Origin: Gillisella vitis
Lineage (GTDB): Bacteria; Pseudomonadota; Alphaproteobacteria; Rhizobiales; Rhizobiaceae
Reading direction: 5' to 3'
Length of the DNA: 64,000 nucleotides
NCBI RefSeq assembly: GCF_014204625.1
Contig: NZ_JACHLU010000016.1
Span: 48,540-112,539, forward strand
Shown piece after piece: positions 54,931 to 63,927 of the stretch; positions within the stretch are counted from its first letter, which is position 1, and each line of letters opens with the position of its first letter. The notes under the pieces were generated by a model. That model saw only the letters and a list, made by a program, of their open reading frames with translations. It searched no databases and had not been told where the DNA came from. The translations under genes were made by a program, and so were the position numbers.

Positions 54931-55587
54931 ATGCATATTGAAGTCGGGATCATTGATCCGGCGCGGCTGGCTTTTGCCAATGCGGCGGCACTGTCGCTGG
55001 TGGCATCGCAATTGCCTGCCGTTGTCCGCAATCCTTTGATCGTGCCCAAGACGGTACTGTCTGCCGTTGCCTTTTCGGCGCTGATGCAGCTGTGGCATCT
55101 GCCGGTTGGCCCATCAGAGCTGCATCTGATCGGGGCCACAACGGTTTATCTGCTGTTTGGTTTTGCACCTGCCATTCTTGGCTTTGCGCTCGGCCTTGTG
55201 TTGCAGGCATTCTTGTTTGAGCCGGGTGATATTCCGCATCTGGGTGTCAACGCACTTTCCCTGATGATTCCCATGGTGGCGGTGCATTACAGTTTCGGCA
55301 GGCGGTTGTTTGCTGCCAATATCAAAGATCGATTCACGCTGGGCAAGGTGTTGCGGCTGGATGCCACCTATTACGCTGGCGTGTCCGCCATGGTGGGATT
55401 CTGGCTGATGATCTCCAATGATGCTTTTGCCGCGACGGATTGGGCGCGCTGGGTTGCGGCTTACGCGCCCGTGTTTGTGGTCGAAGCCTGCATAACCTTT
55501 GCTGCCGTGCATGTGGTGAGGCGGTTTGGCCATCACCCGCTGGCGGCGCGCCTGACCGATGTTGGCCGTTTGACCTTTGCGGCATAA
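54931..55587 (+). CDS. CbiM-like cobalt transport permease (ECF-type), B12-controlled
   Basis: A 218-residue membrane protein with about six to seven helices. It opens MHIEVGIIDPARLAFANA, the CbiM/NikM pattern in which the N-terminal Met-His binds the metal. A cobalamin riboswitch directly upstream supports cobalt uptake for vitamin B12 synthesis. The usual CbiN, CbiQ and CbiO partners are absent here; it could work alone or share an ATPase encoded elsewhere. AAAGGA precedes the ATG. Confidence 0.82.
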   Translation: MHIEVGIIDPARLAFANAAALSLVASQLPAVVRNPLIVPKTVLSAVAFSALMQLWHLPVGPSELHLIGATTVYLLFGFAPAILGFALGLVLQAFLFEPGDIPHLGVNALSLMIPMVAVHYSFGRRLFAANIKDRFTLGKVLRLDATYYAGVSAMVGFWLMISNDAFAATDWARWVAAYAPVFVVEACITFAAVHVVRRFGHHPLAARLTDVGRLTFAA

Positions 55588-55611
55588 GGGCGCAATTTGG
55601 TGCCATAACAG

Positions 55612-55643
55612 AGCGCGCGTCCAGGGGCGCGCGCTTTTTCTTT
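55612..55643 (+). terminator. Rho-independent terminator after the CbiM-like gene
   Basis: Arms AGCGCGCG (55612-55619) and CGCGCGCT (55628-55635) with an 8-base loop and a T-run. Confidence 0.85.
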
Positions 55644-55724
55644 GAAATTTTCGCCGTGATGCGCTAGGCGCGCAGTGTTGGGCGCTTGTAGCGTCAAGCG
55701 GCAAAGACGAAGGAACCCGATGTG

Positions 55725-56675
55725 ATGCGCATTCTGACAGAAGCTTTTTTTCCTGATCTGCCCAATTATTATGGCGGCAAGGTGCGGGAAAATTACGACC
55801 TGCCCGATGGTCGCCGGATTATTATTTCCACGGATCGCATCAGCGCCTTTGACCGCATTCTGGCCTGCATCCCCTATAAAGGCCAGGTTCTGACCCAGAC
55901 GGCCCGCTACTGGTTTGAAGAAACCGCCGACATCTGCCCCAATCATGTGATTGCCTATCCTGACCCGGCTGTGGTGGTGGGCAAGCGCCTTGATATTCTG
56001 CCGGTGGAAATTGTTGTGCGCGGCTATCTGGCAGGCACAACAGGCACATCGATTCTGACGCTCTATAAAAAGGGTGAGCGCAGCATGTATGGCATGACCT
56101 TGCCAGATGGAATGCGCGACAATCAAAAGCTGCCGCAGGCGATTATCACTCCGACCAGCAAGGAGTTTGATGGTGGCCATGATGAGCCGCTGACGCCTGC
56201 CGAAATTGTCGAAAAGGGTCTTTTGAGCAAAGACCAGTGGGAGCAATTGTCGGCCTATGCTTTTGCACTGTTTGCGCGCGGGCAGCAAAAGGCCGCCGAA
56301 CGCGGCCTGATTCTGGTGGATACCAAATATGAATTCGGCACGGATGAAAACGGCAGGATCATCCTTGCCGATGAAATCCACACGCCAGACAGCAGCCGCT
56401 ACTGGATTGCGGACAGCTATGAAGACGCTTTTGCCAAGGGCACCCGTCCGGCAAGTTTTGACAAGGATTTTGTCCGCGCATGGGTTGGCGAGCGCTGTGA
56501 TCCTTACAAGGACGCAATACCTGAGATTCCACAGGATCTGATCGAGGCGACATCAAAGGTTTACATTCAGGCCTATGAGGCCATTACCGGCAAGACATTC
56601 GAGCCTGATGATACCGGCGCAACGCCGCTTGAGCGCGTCAAGACCAATCTCTCTGCCTATCTCGCACGGATTTGA
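55725..56675 (+). CDS. purC: SAICAR synthase, long form
   Basis: Purine-pathway ligase joining CAIR and aspartate with ATP; 316 residues, the longer, yeast-like form rather than the roughly 240-residue bacterial one. Family features include GKVRENYDL near the start, [41 protein letters not shown] and [12 protein letters not shown]. Rhizobia often carry a second, short purC elsewhere, which I cannot check. AAGGA lies about 10 bases before ATG 55725; the out-of-frame ATG at 55720 is not used. Confidence 0.93.
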   Translation: MRILTEAFFPDLPNYYGGKVRENYDLPDGRRIIISTDRISAFDRILACIPYKGQVLTQTARYWFEETADICPNHVIAYPDPAVVVGKRLDILPVEIVVRGYLAGTTGTSILTLYKKGERSMYGMTLPDGMRDNQKLPQAIITPTSKEFDGGHDEPLTPAEIVEKGLLSKDQWEQLSAYAFALFARGQQKAAERGLILVDTKYEFGTDENGRIILADEIHTPDSSRYWIADSYEDAFAKGTRPASFDKDFVRAWVGERCDPYKDAIPEIPQDLIEATSKVYIQAYEAITGKTFEPDDTGATPLERVKTNLSAYLARI

Positions 56676-56680
56676 GCGTC

Positions 56681-57349
56681 ATGCCTGACCCGAAAAACAA
56701 CAGCAAAGGTCCCAAAGCCCTGTGCGATCAGCTCCGCATTTGTCGTCCGCGCCGTTCGCGCAGGCCCGCTGCTGAAACCCGCAGGGAAATTCTCTGTGTT
56801 GCTGAAACATTGTTTCGGGAGCGGGGCTATCAGCAGGTTGCCATGGCCGATATTGCCTCCGCTTTGGACATGTCGCCTGCTAATGTCTTCAAGCATTTTC
56901 ATGCCAAGACCGCATTGGTTGATGCCATTGCCCTCATGCATCTGGAAAGCATGATGGAGGGGCTGACAGATATGCAACTGCAATGTTCTCCACAGGAAAA
57001 GCTTTTGCGGGTTGCAGAGACGCTTCTTTCCCGACTTTTGCACGATATTCGTGAAAATCGTCATTTGTTCGAAATGATTGTGCTGACTGCCGATCTTGAG
57101 CTGGATACCCACGGATTTTATCGTGAGAAAATATCTCTCATTCTCGAATCCATTATTCTGGAAGGGGTGGCGTCGGGCGAATTCTTTGTGCGGGATGCCA
57201 GGCACACCGCCTCTGTCGTCACCACGGCGCTTGAGGGGGCCATCAACCCGCTGGCCGTTGCCAGAGAAAAATCCGAGGTGCTCTACCTGCGCTGCCGTGA
57301 TGTGATAGAACTTGTTAATACTGCATTGCAAAATCCTCTTGCAAAGTGA
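56681..57349 (+). CDS. TetR-family regulator of the efflux operon
   Basis: A 222-residue repressor-type protein. The N-terminal helix-turn-helix is clear (ILCVAETLFRERGYQQVAMADIASALDMSPANVFKHFHAKTALVDAI, about 35-80), with a helical ligand domain behind it. It lies 177 bases upstream of an RND efflux operon in the same direction, as AcrR/AmeR-type repressors do, and probably represses that operon until a pump substrate binds. It starts 5 bases after purC and may be partly read through from it. Confidence 0.87.
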   Translation: MPDPKNNSKGPKALCDQLRICRPRRSRRPAAETRREILCVAETLFRERGYQQVAMADIASALDMSPANVFKHFHAKTALVDAIALMHLESMMEGLTDMQLQCSPQEKLLRVAETLLSRLLHDIRENRHLFEMIVLTADLELDTHGFYREKISLILESIILEGVASGEFFVRDARHTASVVTTALEGAINPLAVAREKSEVLYLRCRDVIELVNTALQNPLAK

Positions 57350-57365
57350 CGATTCATAAACTACG

Positions 57366-57376
57366 TCACAATGTGA
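57366..57376. promoter_or_regulatory. Short palindrome, candidate TetR operator
   Basis: TCACA-A-TGTGA, in the gap between the TetR gene and the efflux operon, 150 bases before the fusion-protein start. Short for a TetR site, so only a suggestion. Confidence 0.3.
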
Positions 57377-57526
57377 ATTGTCATTCTGGTGCAGGATGTG
57401 TCTTTGTTGCAATTGATTTGCACGATCCACATTCAGCAAACAACCAAATGAATGATATGATCTTGTGATCTTGCCCATTTGCTGAAACTCTGGGCCAAGG
57501 ATCGGATTTTGAATTAGGACCCGTGC

Positions 57527-58753
57527 ATGGCCAAGAATATCAGTCTGCTTTCCCTCGTGTTTATGGCGGCACTCGCGGCGAGCGGTTGCAGTGATCAGGG
57601 AAATGAAAAGGCAGCAGGCGGGGCAGGTGCGCCAGGTGCTGCGCGACCACCAAGCCCTGTCAGCGTCATTGAGATGCATAAATCCTCTCAGCCCCTGACC
57701 ACTGTGCTTTCTGGTCGTGCGACAGCGTTTCAGTCGGCCGATATTCGCCCCCGTGTTGGTGGCGTCATCAAGGAAATCGCGTTTAAGGAAGGTAGCTTCG
57801 TCAAGGCTGGCGATCTTCTGTACAAGATTGATGATGAGACCTATGTTGCGGCCGTTGATGAGGCCAAGGCGACCCTCGAAAAATCGAAGGCCAGTGTTCC
57901 GGCAGCCGAGTCCAATCTTCAGCGCTATGAGCGACTGGCCAATAGCGGTGCCTCGCAAAAAGACTATGAAGATGCCCAGACCACCTTGCTTCAGGCAAAG
58001 GCGGCGGTTTCAGAATCGCGCGCTGCTTTGCAAACGGCCCAGATCAATCTTGATCTGACAGAGGTCAAGGCACCGTTTGACGGCGTTACATCCGCGACCA
58101 ATTACTCGATTGGCAATGTGGTCACGGCAAGTCAGACCGATTCGCTGATGACGCTGCGCAAGATTGATCCGATCTATATCGAGTTGAATGAATCGAGCGT
58201 GAACCTTTTGCGCCTGCGTGCTGCCATTGCGGCTGGAAACATGAAAAAGCAGAGCGATGGGCTGGATAAGACCGACATTCGCCTGACGATGGAAGATGGT
58301 ACGGAATATCCGCAGGTTGGCAAGCTCGATATGTCGGAAATGGCGGTGAGCACGACAACCGGAACCGTGTCGATTCGAACCCTGTTTGAGAACCCCAATA
58401 ATCTGATTCTGCCGGGTATGTATGTCCGTGCAACCATTACAGTTGGCCAGGAGGACGGTTTTCTCATTCCGCAGCGGGCTGCAGGACGCAATGCCAATGG
58501 TGATCTGACCGCAAAATTTGTGACGGCCGATAACAAGGTTGAGACCCGCACATTCCGCACCAGCAAGCTTTCGGGCAATAACTGGCTGGTCAATGATGAT
58601 GTCAAGGATGGTGACAAACTGATTGTGGACGGTTTCCAGTGGATTTCTGATAACGCCACAGTCAATCCGATCCTTTCGGAGGTCGACGCAAAAGGATTTG
58701 TGATCGACAAGTCTTCCGAGCAGAAAAACACAGCCGCAACACCGAAATCATGA
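57527..58753 (+). CDS. RND efflux periplasmic adaptor (membrane fusion) lipoprotein, AcrA type
   Basis: A 408-residue adaptor linking the inner-membrane pump to the outer-membrane channel. It has a lipoprotein signal (lipobox ASGC, cysteine at residue 21). Order: barrel-sandwich lipoyl halves (about 60-100 and 185-215: IRPRVGGVIKEIAFKEGSFVKAGDLLYKID; TEVKAPFDGVT), an alpha-hairpin (about 100-180), then beta-barrel and membrane-proximal domains. It forms an operon with an AcrB-type pump and NodT-type channel. The set resembles the AmeABC pump of Agrobacterium, but I cannot confirm orthology. Confidence 0.92.
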   Translation: MAKNISLLSLVFMAALAASGCSDQGNEKAAGGAGAPGAARPPSPVSVIEMHKSSQPLTTVLSGRATAFQSADIRPRVGGVIKEIAFKEGSFVKAGDLLYKIDDETYVAAVDEAKATLEKSKASVPAAESNLQRYERLANSGASQKDYEDAQTTLLQAKAAVSESRAALQTAQINLDLTEVKAPFDGVTSATNYSIGNVVTASQTDSLMTLRKIDPIYIELNESSVNLLRLRAAIAAGNMKKQSDGLDKTDIRLTMEDGTEYPQVGKLDMSEMAVSTTTGTVSIRTLFENPNNLILPGMYVRATITVGQEDGFLIPQRAAGRNANGDLTAKFVTADNKVETRTFRTSKLSGNNWLVNDDVKDGDKLIVDGFQWISDNATVNPILSEVDAKGFVIDKSSEQKNTAATPKS

Positions 58754-58798
58754 TGTCACAGGACATCCCCGGCAACATCGTGATCAGGAATTAAAAAC

Positions 58799-61700
58799 AT
58801 GGCCAAATTTTTCATACGGCGACCTATTTTCGCTTGGGTGATCGCAATTGTGATCATGCTCGGGGGGGCTCTTGCGATCAACACGCTGTCAATCTCACAA
58901 TATCCTGAGATTGCGCCGCCAACTGTGCGCATCAGTGCAAGCTATACCGGCGCCAGTGCCGATACGGTCAAGAAAACGGTGACCCAGATTATCGAAGATG
59001 GTATGACTGGTCTTGATGGTCTGACTTACATGACGTCTTCGTCGACCACGGCCCAGTCAACGGTCACGCTGACATTTGACAACAGCGTTGACCCTGATAT
59101 TGCGCAGGTGCAGGTTCAGAACAAGCTTCAGCTTGTGACGACGCAGCTTCCATCTGTTGTCCAGGATCTGGGCATTGAAGTCACCAAATCGACCTCCAGT
59201 ATTCTTCTGGTTGGGGCATTGGTGTCCACCGATGGCAAGAAATCCTCGGCCGATCTTGGTGATATTTTTTCCACGCAGATTGAAGATCAGGTCAAACGCC
59301 TCGAGGGTGTTGGCAGTATCAACTCGTTTGGCTCGGCTTTCGCCATGCGGATCTGGCTTGACCCGTTCAAGCTCAAGAAATTTCAGCTGACGCCAGCGGA
59401 TGTAACATCTGCGATCGAAGCGCAGAATACCCAGGTGTCTGTCGGTTCTGTCGGTGGTCTGCCTGCGGTCGAAGGCCAGCAGCTCAGCGTCACCATGACC
59501 GCACAAAGTCAGCTGACAACGGTTCCTGAATTTGAGCGCATTATTCTCAAGGTGGATACCAATGGTGCTGCCGTTCGGGTTGGCGATGTTGCACGGGTGG
59601 AAATCGGGCAGGAAAGCTATACATCCAGCTCAAGATCCAACCGTCAGCCAGCATCTGGTTTTGCCGTTAACCTTGCAACCGGTGCGAATGCGCTTGATAC
59701 GGCTGCGCGTGTGAAGACAAAGCTGGAGCAGATTGCGCCCTCGCTGCCGCAAAATGTCAAAATCATTTACCCCTATGACACGACACCCTTTGTTTCGCTG
59801 TCGATTGAAAAAGTGGTGCATACGCTGATCGAAGCGATCGTGCTGGTGTTCTTCGTACTGCTGATTTTCCTGCAAAATTTCAGGGCAACCTTGATCCCGA
59901 TGATTGCGGTTCCCGTGGTTTTGCTGGGAACTTTCGGCATCCTTGCGCTGACGGGCTATTCCATCAATACATTGACCATGTTTGCCATGGTTCTGGCCAT
60001 CGGCCTGCTGGTGGATGATGCCATCGTTGTGGTGGAAAACGTCGAGCGCATTATGTCCGAAGAAGGGCTGGGGCCATTGGAGGCCACCGAAAAGTCCATG
60101 GGCGAAATCACGGGTGCCATCGTCGGTATTGCTCTGGTGCTGACGGCGGTGTTTGTGCCAATGGCCTTCTTTGGCGGTTCCACCGGCATTATCTATCGTC
60201 AGTTCTCGATTACAATCATCTCTGCCATGCTGCTTTCGGCTTTGGTTGCGATCGTGCTGACACCAGCGCTGTGCGCCACGATGCTCAAGCCAATTGATCA
60301 TCATAAAAAGGGTAAAGGTCCGGCTGCATGGTTCAATCGTAATTTCGACAGAACGACGCAGGGCTATGTCAGCTCGATTGGCTATCTCCTCGGTCGGCCG
60401 CTGCGGGTTTTGGTCATGTTTGCCATCATTATTGGCGGTTGTGCCTGGTTTGCAACCCGCTTGCCGTCCTCCTTCCTGCCACAGGAAGATCAGGGCGTGT
60501 TGATGACGATCATTCAGCTGCCCAATGGCGCAACATCGGCTCAAACCGCAGAAGTGATCAAAAAAGTCGAAAACTACTATCTGGACAAGGAAAAGGATGG
60601 CATTGAAAGCGTGTTTGCTGTCAATGGCTTCAGCTTCAACGGGTCCGGCCAGAACAACGCTCTGGTTTTTGCAAAACTGCATGATTTCGACAAGCGTCAG
60701 GATCCGAAACTTGCGGCGAGCGCAATTGTCGGACGGGCCATGGGCTATTTCTTTACCATCCGCGAAGCCCAGGTCTTCCCGTTGTTGCCGCCAGCCATTC
60801 AGGGCATGGGCAATTCGAGCGGATTTTCCATGTATCTTGTCGATAGCGGCAACCATGGTTCTGAAGCACTGGTCAATGCGTCCAAGCTTCTGGCTCAGGA
60901 AGCCAATAGCGGCAAGCTGATCACCTCCATGCGCAGCAATGACCGCGACGAGGAAAGCCAACTTAAAATCCTGCTGGACCAGGAAAAGCTGAGCGCCATG
61001 GGCGTGACCATTTCCGATGCCAACTCAATGCTGACAACGATTTATGCCAGCACGCGGGTGAATGACTTTACCCTCAACAACAAGATCAAAAAGGTCTATG
61101 TTCAGGCTGATGCGCCCTATCGTATGCAGGCGGAAGATCTGAAATATTGGAATGCCCGTAATTCCAGTAATGAAATGGTTCCGTTCTCCTCCTTTACCGA
61201 GACAAAATGGGTCAATGGTCTCCCATCGATCTCAGCCTTCAATGCAATCTCCGCGTTTTCGATGGAAGGCTCTTCGGCACCTGGTGTCAGTACCGGCGAT
61301 GCGATGAATGAGGTTGAGCGGCTGGTGTCCGAAATGGGCGGTGGGTACACCGTCGCGTGGTCTGGTATTTCCTATCAGGAGAGACTATCCGGTTCGCAGG
61401 CACCGCTTCTCTATGCTTTGTCGGTTCTGATTGTCTTTCTATGCCTTGCAGCCTTGTATGAGAGCTGGTCCATTCCGTTCTCCATTATCATGGCCGTTCC
61501 GATTGGTGTGCTTGGCGCGGTTGCGGCAGCCCATTTCATGGGACAAGACAATGATGTTTACTTCAAAGTTGGCTTGCTTACGACCATCGGTTTGGCGGCA
61601 AAAAATGCCATTCTGATTGTGGAATTTGCAAAAGAGCGGCAAGAACATGGGATGTCATTGCTGGATGCGGCGCTGGAAGCAGCCAGGTTGCGTTTGCGTC

Positions 61701-61930
61701 CCATCATCATGACGTCACTTGCCTTTATTCTGGGTGTCGTGCCATTGGCAATTGCCACCGGCGCAGGCTCAGCTGCTCAGAATGCTATCGGTATTGGTGT
61801 TCTTGGTGGTATGCTGTCTGCAACCCTGATCGGAATTTTCTTTGTGCCATCCTTCTTTGTGATTATCCGGCGCGCATCAAACCGTGCAAAACCGGAAAGA
61901 AGTGCTGTCATAGGAAAAGAGAATCTATAA
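58799..61930 (+). CDS. RND multidrug efflux pump, AcrB/HAE1 family
   Basis: A 1043-residue proton-driven pump with 12 membrane helices and two large periplasmic loops. The proton-relay aspartates are in LLVDDAIVVVENVERIM (helix 4), and other HAE1 features include MAKFFIRRPIFAWVIAIVIMLGG at the start, GLDGLTYMTSSS, NGFSFNG-type pore residues and GLAAKNAILIVEFAKE in the second half. It expels hydrophobic drugs and probably plant phenolics. It is flanked by its adaptor and channel genes. Confidence 0.95.
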   Translation: MAKFFIRRPIFAWVIAIVIMLGGALAINTLSISQYPEIAPPTVRISASYTGASADTVKKTVTQIIEDGMTGLDGLTYMTSSSTTAQSTVTLTFDNSVDPDIAQVQVQNKLQLVTTQLPSVVQDLGIEVTKSTSSILLVGALVSTDGKKSSADLGDIFSTQIEDQVKRLEGVGSINSFGSAFAMRIWLDPFKLKKFQLTPADVTSAIEAQNTQVSVGSVGGLPAVEGQQLSVTMTAQSQLTTVPEFERIILKVDTNGAAVRVGDVARVEIGQESYTSSSRSNRQPASGFAVNLATGANALDTAARVKTKLEQIAPSLPQNVKIIYPYDTTPFVSLSIEKVVHTLIEAIVLVFFVLLIFLQNFRATLIPMIAVPVVLLGTFGILALTGYSINTLTMFAMVLAIGLLVDDAIVVVENVERIMSEEGLGPLEATEKSMGEITGAIVGIALVLTAVFVPMAFFGGSTGIIYRQFSITIISAMLLSALVAIVLTPALCATMLKPIDHHKKGKGPAAWFNRNFDRTTQGYVSSIGYLLGRPLRVLVMFAIIIGGCAWFATRLPSSFLPQEDQGVLMTIIQLPNGATSAQTAEVIKKVENYYLDKEKDGIESVFAVNGFSFNGSGQNNALVFAKLHDFDKRQDPKLAASAIVGRAMGYFFTIREAQVFPLLPPAIQGMGNSSGFSMYLVDSGNHGSEALVNASKLLAQEANSGKLITSMRSNDRDEESQLKILLDQEKLSAMGVTISDANSMLTTIYASTRVNDFTLNNKIKKVYVQADAPYRMQAEDLKYWNARNSSNEMVPFSSFTETKWVNGLPSISAFNAISAFSMEGSSAPGVSTGDAMNEVERLVSEMGGGYTVAWSGISYQERLSGSQAPLLYALSVLIVFLCLAALYESWSIPFSIIMAVPIGVLGAVAAAHFMGQDNDVYFKVGLLTTIGLAAKNAILIVEFAKERQEHGMSLLDAALEAARLRLRPIIMTSLAFILGVVPLAIATGAGSAAQNAIGIGVLGGMLSATLIGIFFVPSFFVIIRRASNRAKPERSAVIGKENL

Positions 61931-61941
61931 GTTAATGAAAA

Positions 61942-61968
61942 GTTGCCGCGTGCTTTGCACGCGGCAAC
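61942..61968 (+). other. Strong hairpin between pump and channel genes
   Basis: Perfect 12-base arms GTTGCCGCGTGC and GCACGCGGCAAC with a TTT loop, 11 bases after the pump stop and 75 bases before the channel ATG. No T-run follows, so it may tune, process or protect the message rather than end it. Confidence 0.6.
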
Positions 61969-62043
61969 AATGCGAATTTATGCGCTGTCGCGGTAACAAT
62001 GATGCCAGCGCGGTTTTACGGTTGAAACAGGGATAGAATAGAG

Positions 62044-63495
62044 ATGGTCTCCATACGCGTAGCAACGCCCCTTGCAATGCTGTTTCTGTCGGGCTGCGTA
62101 ATGGGCCCGGACCATGCAGATCCAAAAACAGCACTCCCCGCCAAATTTGTTGAAGGCGGCAAAACGTCTGCACAAGACACAACCACAGTTGAATGGTGGA
62201 AAGCTTTCCATGATGCCCAGCTGAACGCGCTGGTTACCAAGGGCATCAACCAGAATCTCGATATTCTTCAGTCCATGGAACGGATCGAACAGGCTCGGGC
62301 CACAGTCATCACCTCTGGAGCTGGCGGACTGCCAAGTCTGACTGGCACGGCAAGCGAGAAGGGCACTCAGACAAACGGCGGCTACAACTCCAGCCCAAAA
62401 AGCTGGACCTCCGATGGTTCGTTGTCCGTATCATGGCTTGTTGACATCTGGGGCCAATACCGCCGGGCTAAAGAGAGCGCCAAGGCATCTCTGGATCAAG
62501 CCTACGCCAGCGTTGATACATCGCGCCTGACTTATCTCTCTGATCTGACAACCGCATATATCAATGCACGCTACTATCAGGCTCAGCTGGCAATTTCCAA
62601 CGAGGCGGTTAAATCTCGCCGTGATACATTGGAATTGACCAAGCTTCAGCTTGAAGCAGGTGCTGCATCTCGCCTTGATGTGGTTCAGGCCGAAGGTCTG
62701 GTGAATTCGACCTTGGCCGACATTCCGGGCTTCGAGGCCAGCTTCTATAGCAATGCTTATCATATTTCGACGCTGCTTGGTCTTCCGGCCTCAACGCTGA
62801 TCAATGATCTGAAAAAGAACACCGGCCAGCCTGTTGCTCGCGGCAAGATTCTTTCAGGCATTCCTGCGGATCTGATTCGCAATCGTCCTGACATTCGCAG
62901 TGCCGAACGTGCCTTGGCCGCCGCCGTTTATGATATTGGTAATGCAAAGGCGCAGCTCTTCCCATCTATTACCTTGGGCGGATCGATCTCACCATCTTAT
63001 GTGCATACCAACAGCGCCAGCGGAACAGCAAACACTTGGTCCTTCGGTCCATCGCTTAGCCTGCCAATTCTTGATGGCGGAACATTGCGTGCTAACGTAA
63101 AGAGCAAGGAATCGGTCGCCCGCGAAAAATATCTCGCATGGAAGCAAACCGTGCTGAAGGGTGTTGAAGAAGTCGAAAGCGCACTTGCTGCCTATAACCG
63201 TGATGCGCGTGCAGTGGCAGCCAACCGTGCTTATGTGAAGTCTTATAAAGAGGCTCTGGTTCTCTCCACAGCATCCTATAAGGATGGTGCATCTTCGCTG
63301 CTCGACGTTCTTGATGCACAACGTTCTTTGACAACGGCTCAGGCGAGCCTTGCAACTTCCATCCAGCAGATGGCCAACGACTTTGTAACCTTGAACATCG
63401 CAATTGGTGGCGGTTATAATTTTAACGGCAAGGCTGAAGTTGTGACCGATCAGGTCAAGCCTGCGGAAATGCCTGCGGCACTCGCAAAGAAATAA
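62044..63495 (+). CDS. Outer-membrane efflux channel lipoprotein (NodT/OprM family)
   Basis: A 483-residue TolC-type channel. The lipoprotein signal ends LSGC (cysteine at residue 18). Two repeated halves of coiled-coil and beta segments are visible, with NodT-type motifs WWKAFHDAQLNALVTKGINQNLDI, IPADLIRNRPDIRSAERALAAAVYDIGNAKAQLFPSI and DGASSLLDVLDAQRSL. It gives the RND pump its exit duct. It is the last gene of the operon and is followed by a strong terminator. Confidence 0.93.
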   Translation: MVSIRVATPLAMLFLSGCVMGPDHADPKTALPAKFVEGGKTSAQDTTTVEWWKAFHDAQLNALVTKGINQNLDILQSMERIEQARATVITSGAGGLPSLTGTASEKGTQTNGGYNSSPKSWTSDGSLSVSWLVDIWGQYRRAKESAKASLDQAYASVDTSRLTYLSDLTTAYINARYYQAQLAISNEAVKSRRDTLELTKLQLEAGAASRLDVVQAEGLVNSTLADIPGFEASFYSNAYHISTLLGLPASTLINDLKKNTGQPVARGKILSGIPADLIRNRPDIRSAERALAAAVYDIGNAKAQLFPSITLGGSISPSYVHTNSASGTANTWSFGPSLSLPILDGGTLRANVKSKESVAREKYLAWKQTVLKGVEEVESALAAYNRDARAVAANRAYVKSYKEALVLSTASYKDGASSLLDVLDAQRSLTTAQASLATSIQQMANDFVTLNIAIGGGYNFNGKAEVVTDQVKPAEMPAALAKK

Positions 63496-63519
63496 CAGCG
63501 CTTGATTTTGGATTTTATC

Positions 63520-63557
63520 AACACCCGGCAATCGGTTCGATTGCCGGGTGTTTTTTG
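63520..63557 (+). terminator. Rho-independent terminator of the efflux operon
   Basis: Fifteen-base perfect stem (63520-63534 with 63538-63552; AACACCCGGCAATCG/CGATTGCCGGGTGTT) with a GTT loop and a run of T. Confidence 0.93.
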
Positions 63558-63695
63558 TTTCTGACGCATCGATTTCTTGTTTCATTCGTCTCTGACGGAC
63601 GATCAAATGTGTAAAACACGCGGGTGAGATTATAAATCTGAGCCGAATTTGGCGTTGCACGCACTACCAGAGGTGTAGACGACGCGAGTATTCCC

Positions 63696-63726
63696 TCATG
63701 AAAACAACATGTTCTGTGTTTCATGA
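63696..63726. promoter_or_regulatory. Dyad upstream of the putative rrn promoter
   Basis: Eight-base arms TCATGAAA (63696-63703) and TTTCATGA (63719-63726), ending 20 bases before the -35 hexamer at 63747. It could be an activator or nucleoid-protein site. Confidence 0.4.
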
Positions 63727-63746
63727 CATTTTTATAAAACGTGGTG

Positions 63747-63775
63747 TTGACTTGTATTGTTTATGGTCCTAGAAC
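63747..63775 (+). promoter_or_regulatory. Sigma-70-type promoter, probably of an rRNA operon
   Basis: TTGACT (63747-63752), 17-base spacer, TAGAAC (63770-63775). The downstream stretch to 64000 has no ORF and includes AGAAGAAAGAGAAACGTGG, which I recall as typical of leaders just before rhizobial 16S rRNA. The 16S gene would start past the right edge; no rRNA sequence itself is seen. Confidence 0.55.
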
Positions 63776-63909
63776 CCGCCTCACCGAACGAGAGGGCGGC
63801 GCGAGAGCGGCGGACTGGTTGTTTGACTTTAAATCATGAGAGATTGGCTTTTTGGGCTGGTTTTGCCGGGAATTTTGGTTTTCGGGGTTGTGGTTTATTG
63901 ATTGGTTTT

Positions 63910-63927
63910 TGACGGTAATTACCGTCA
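63910..63927. promoter_or_regulatory. Perfect 18-base palindrome in the putative rrn leader
   Basis: TGACGGTAATTACCGTCA reads the same on both strands. It lies in the presumed leader about 135 bases downstream of the promoter and just before TTTGACAATTTTATATGAG. Possible roles are a leader stem or a protein site; none is established. Confidence 0.5.
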
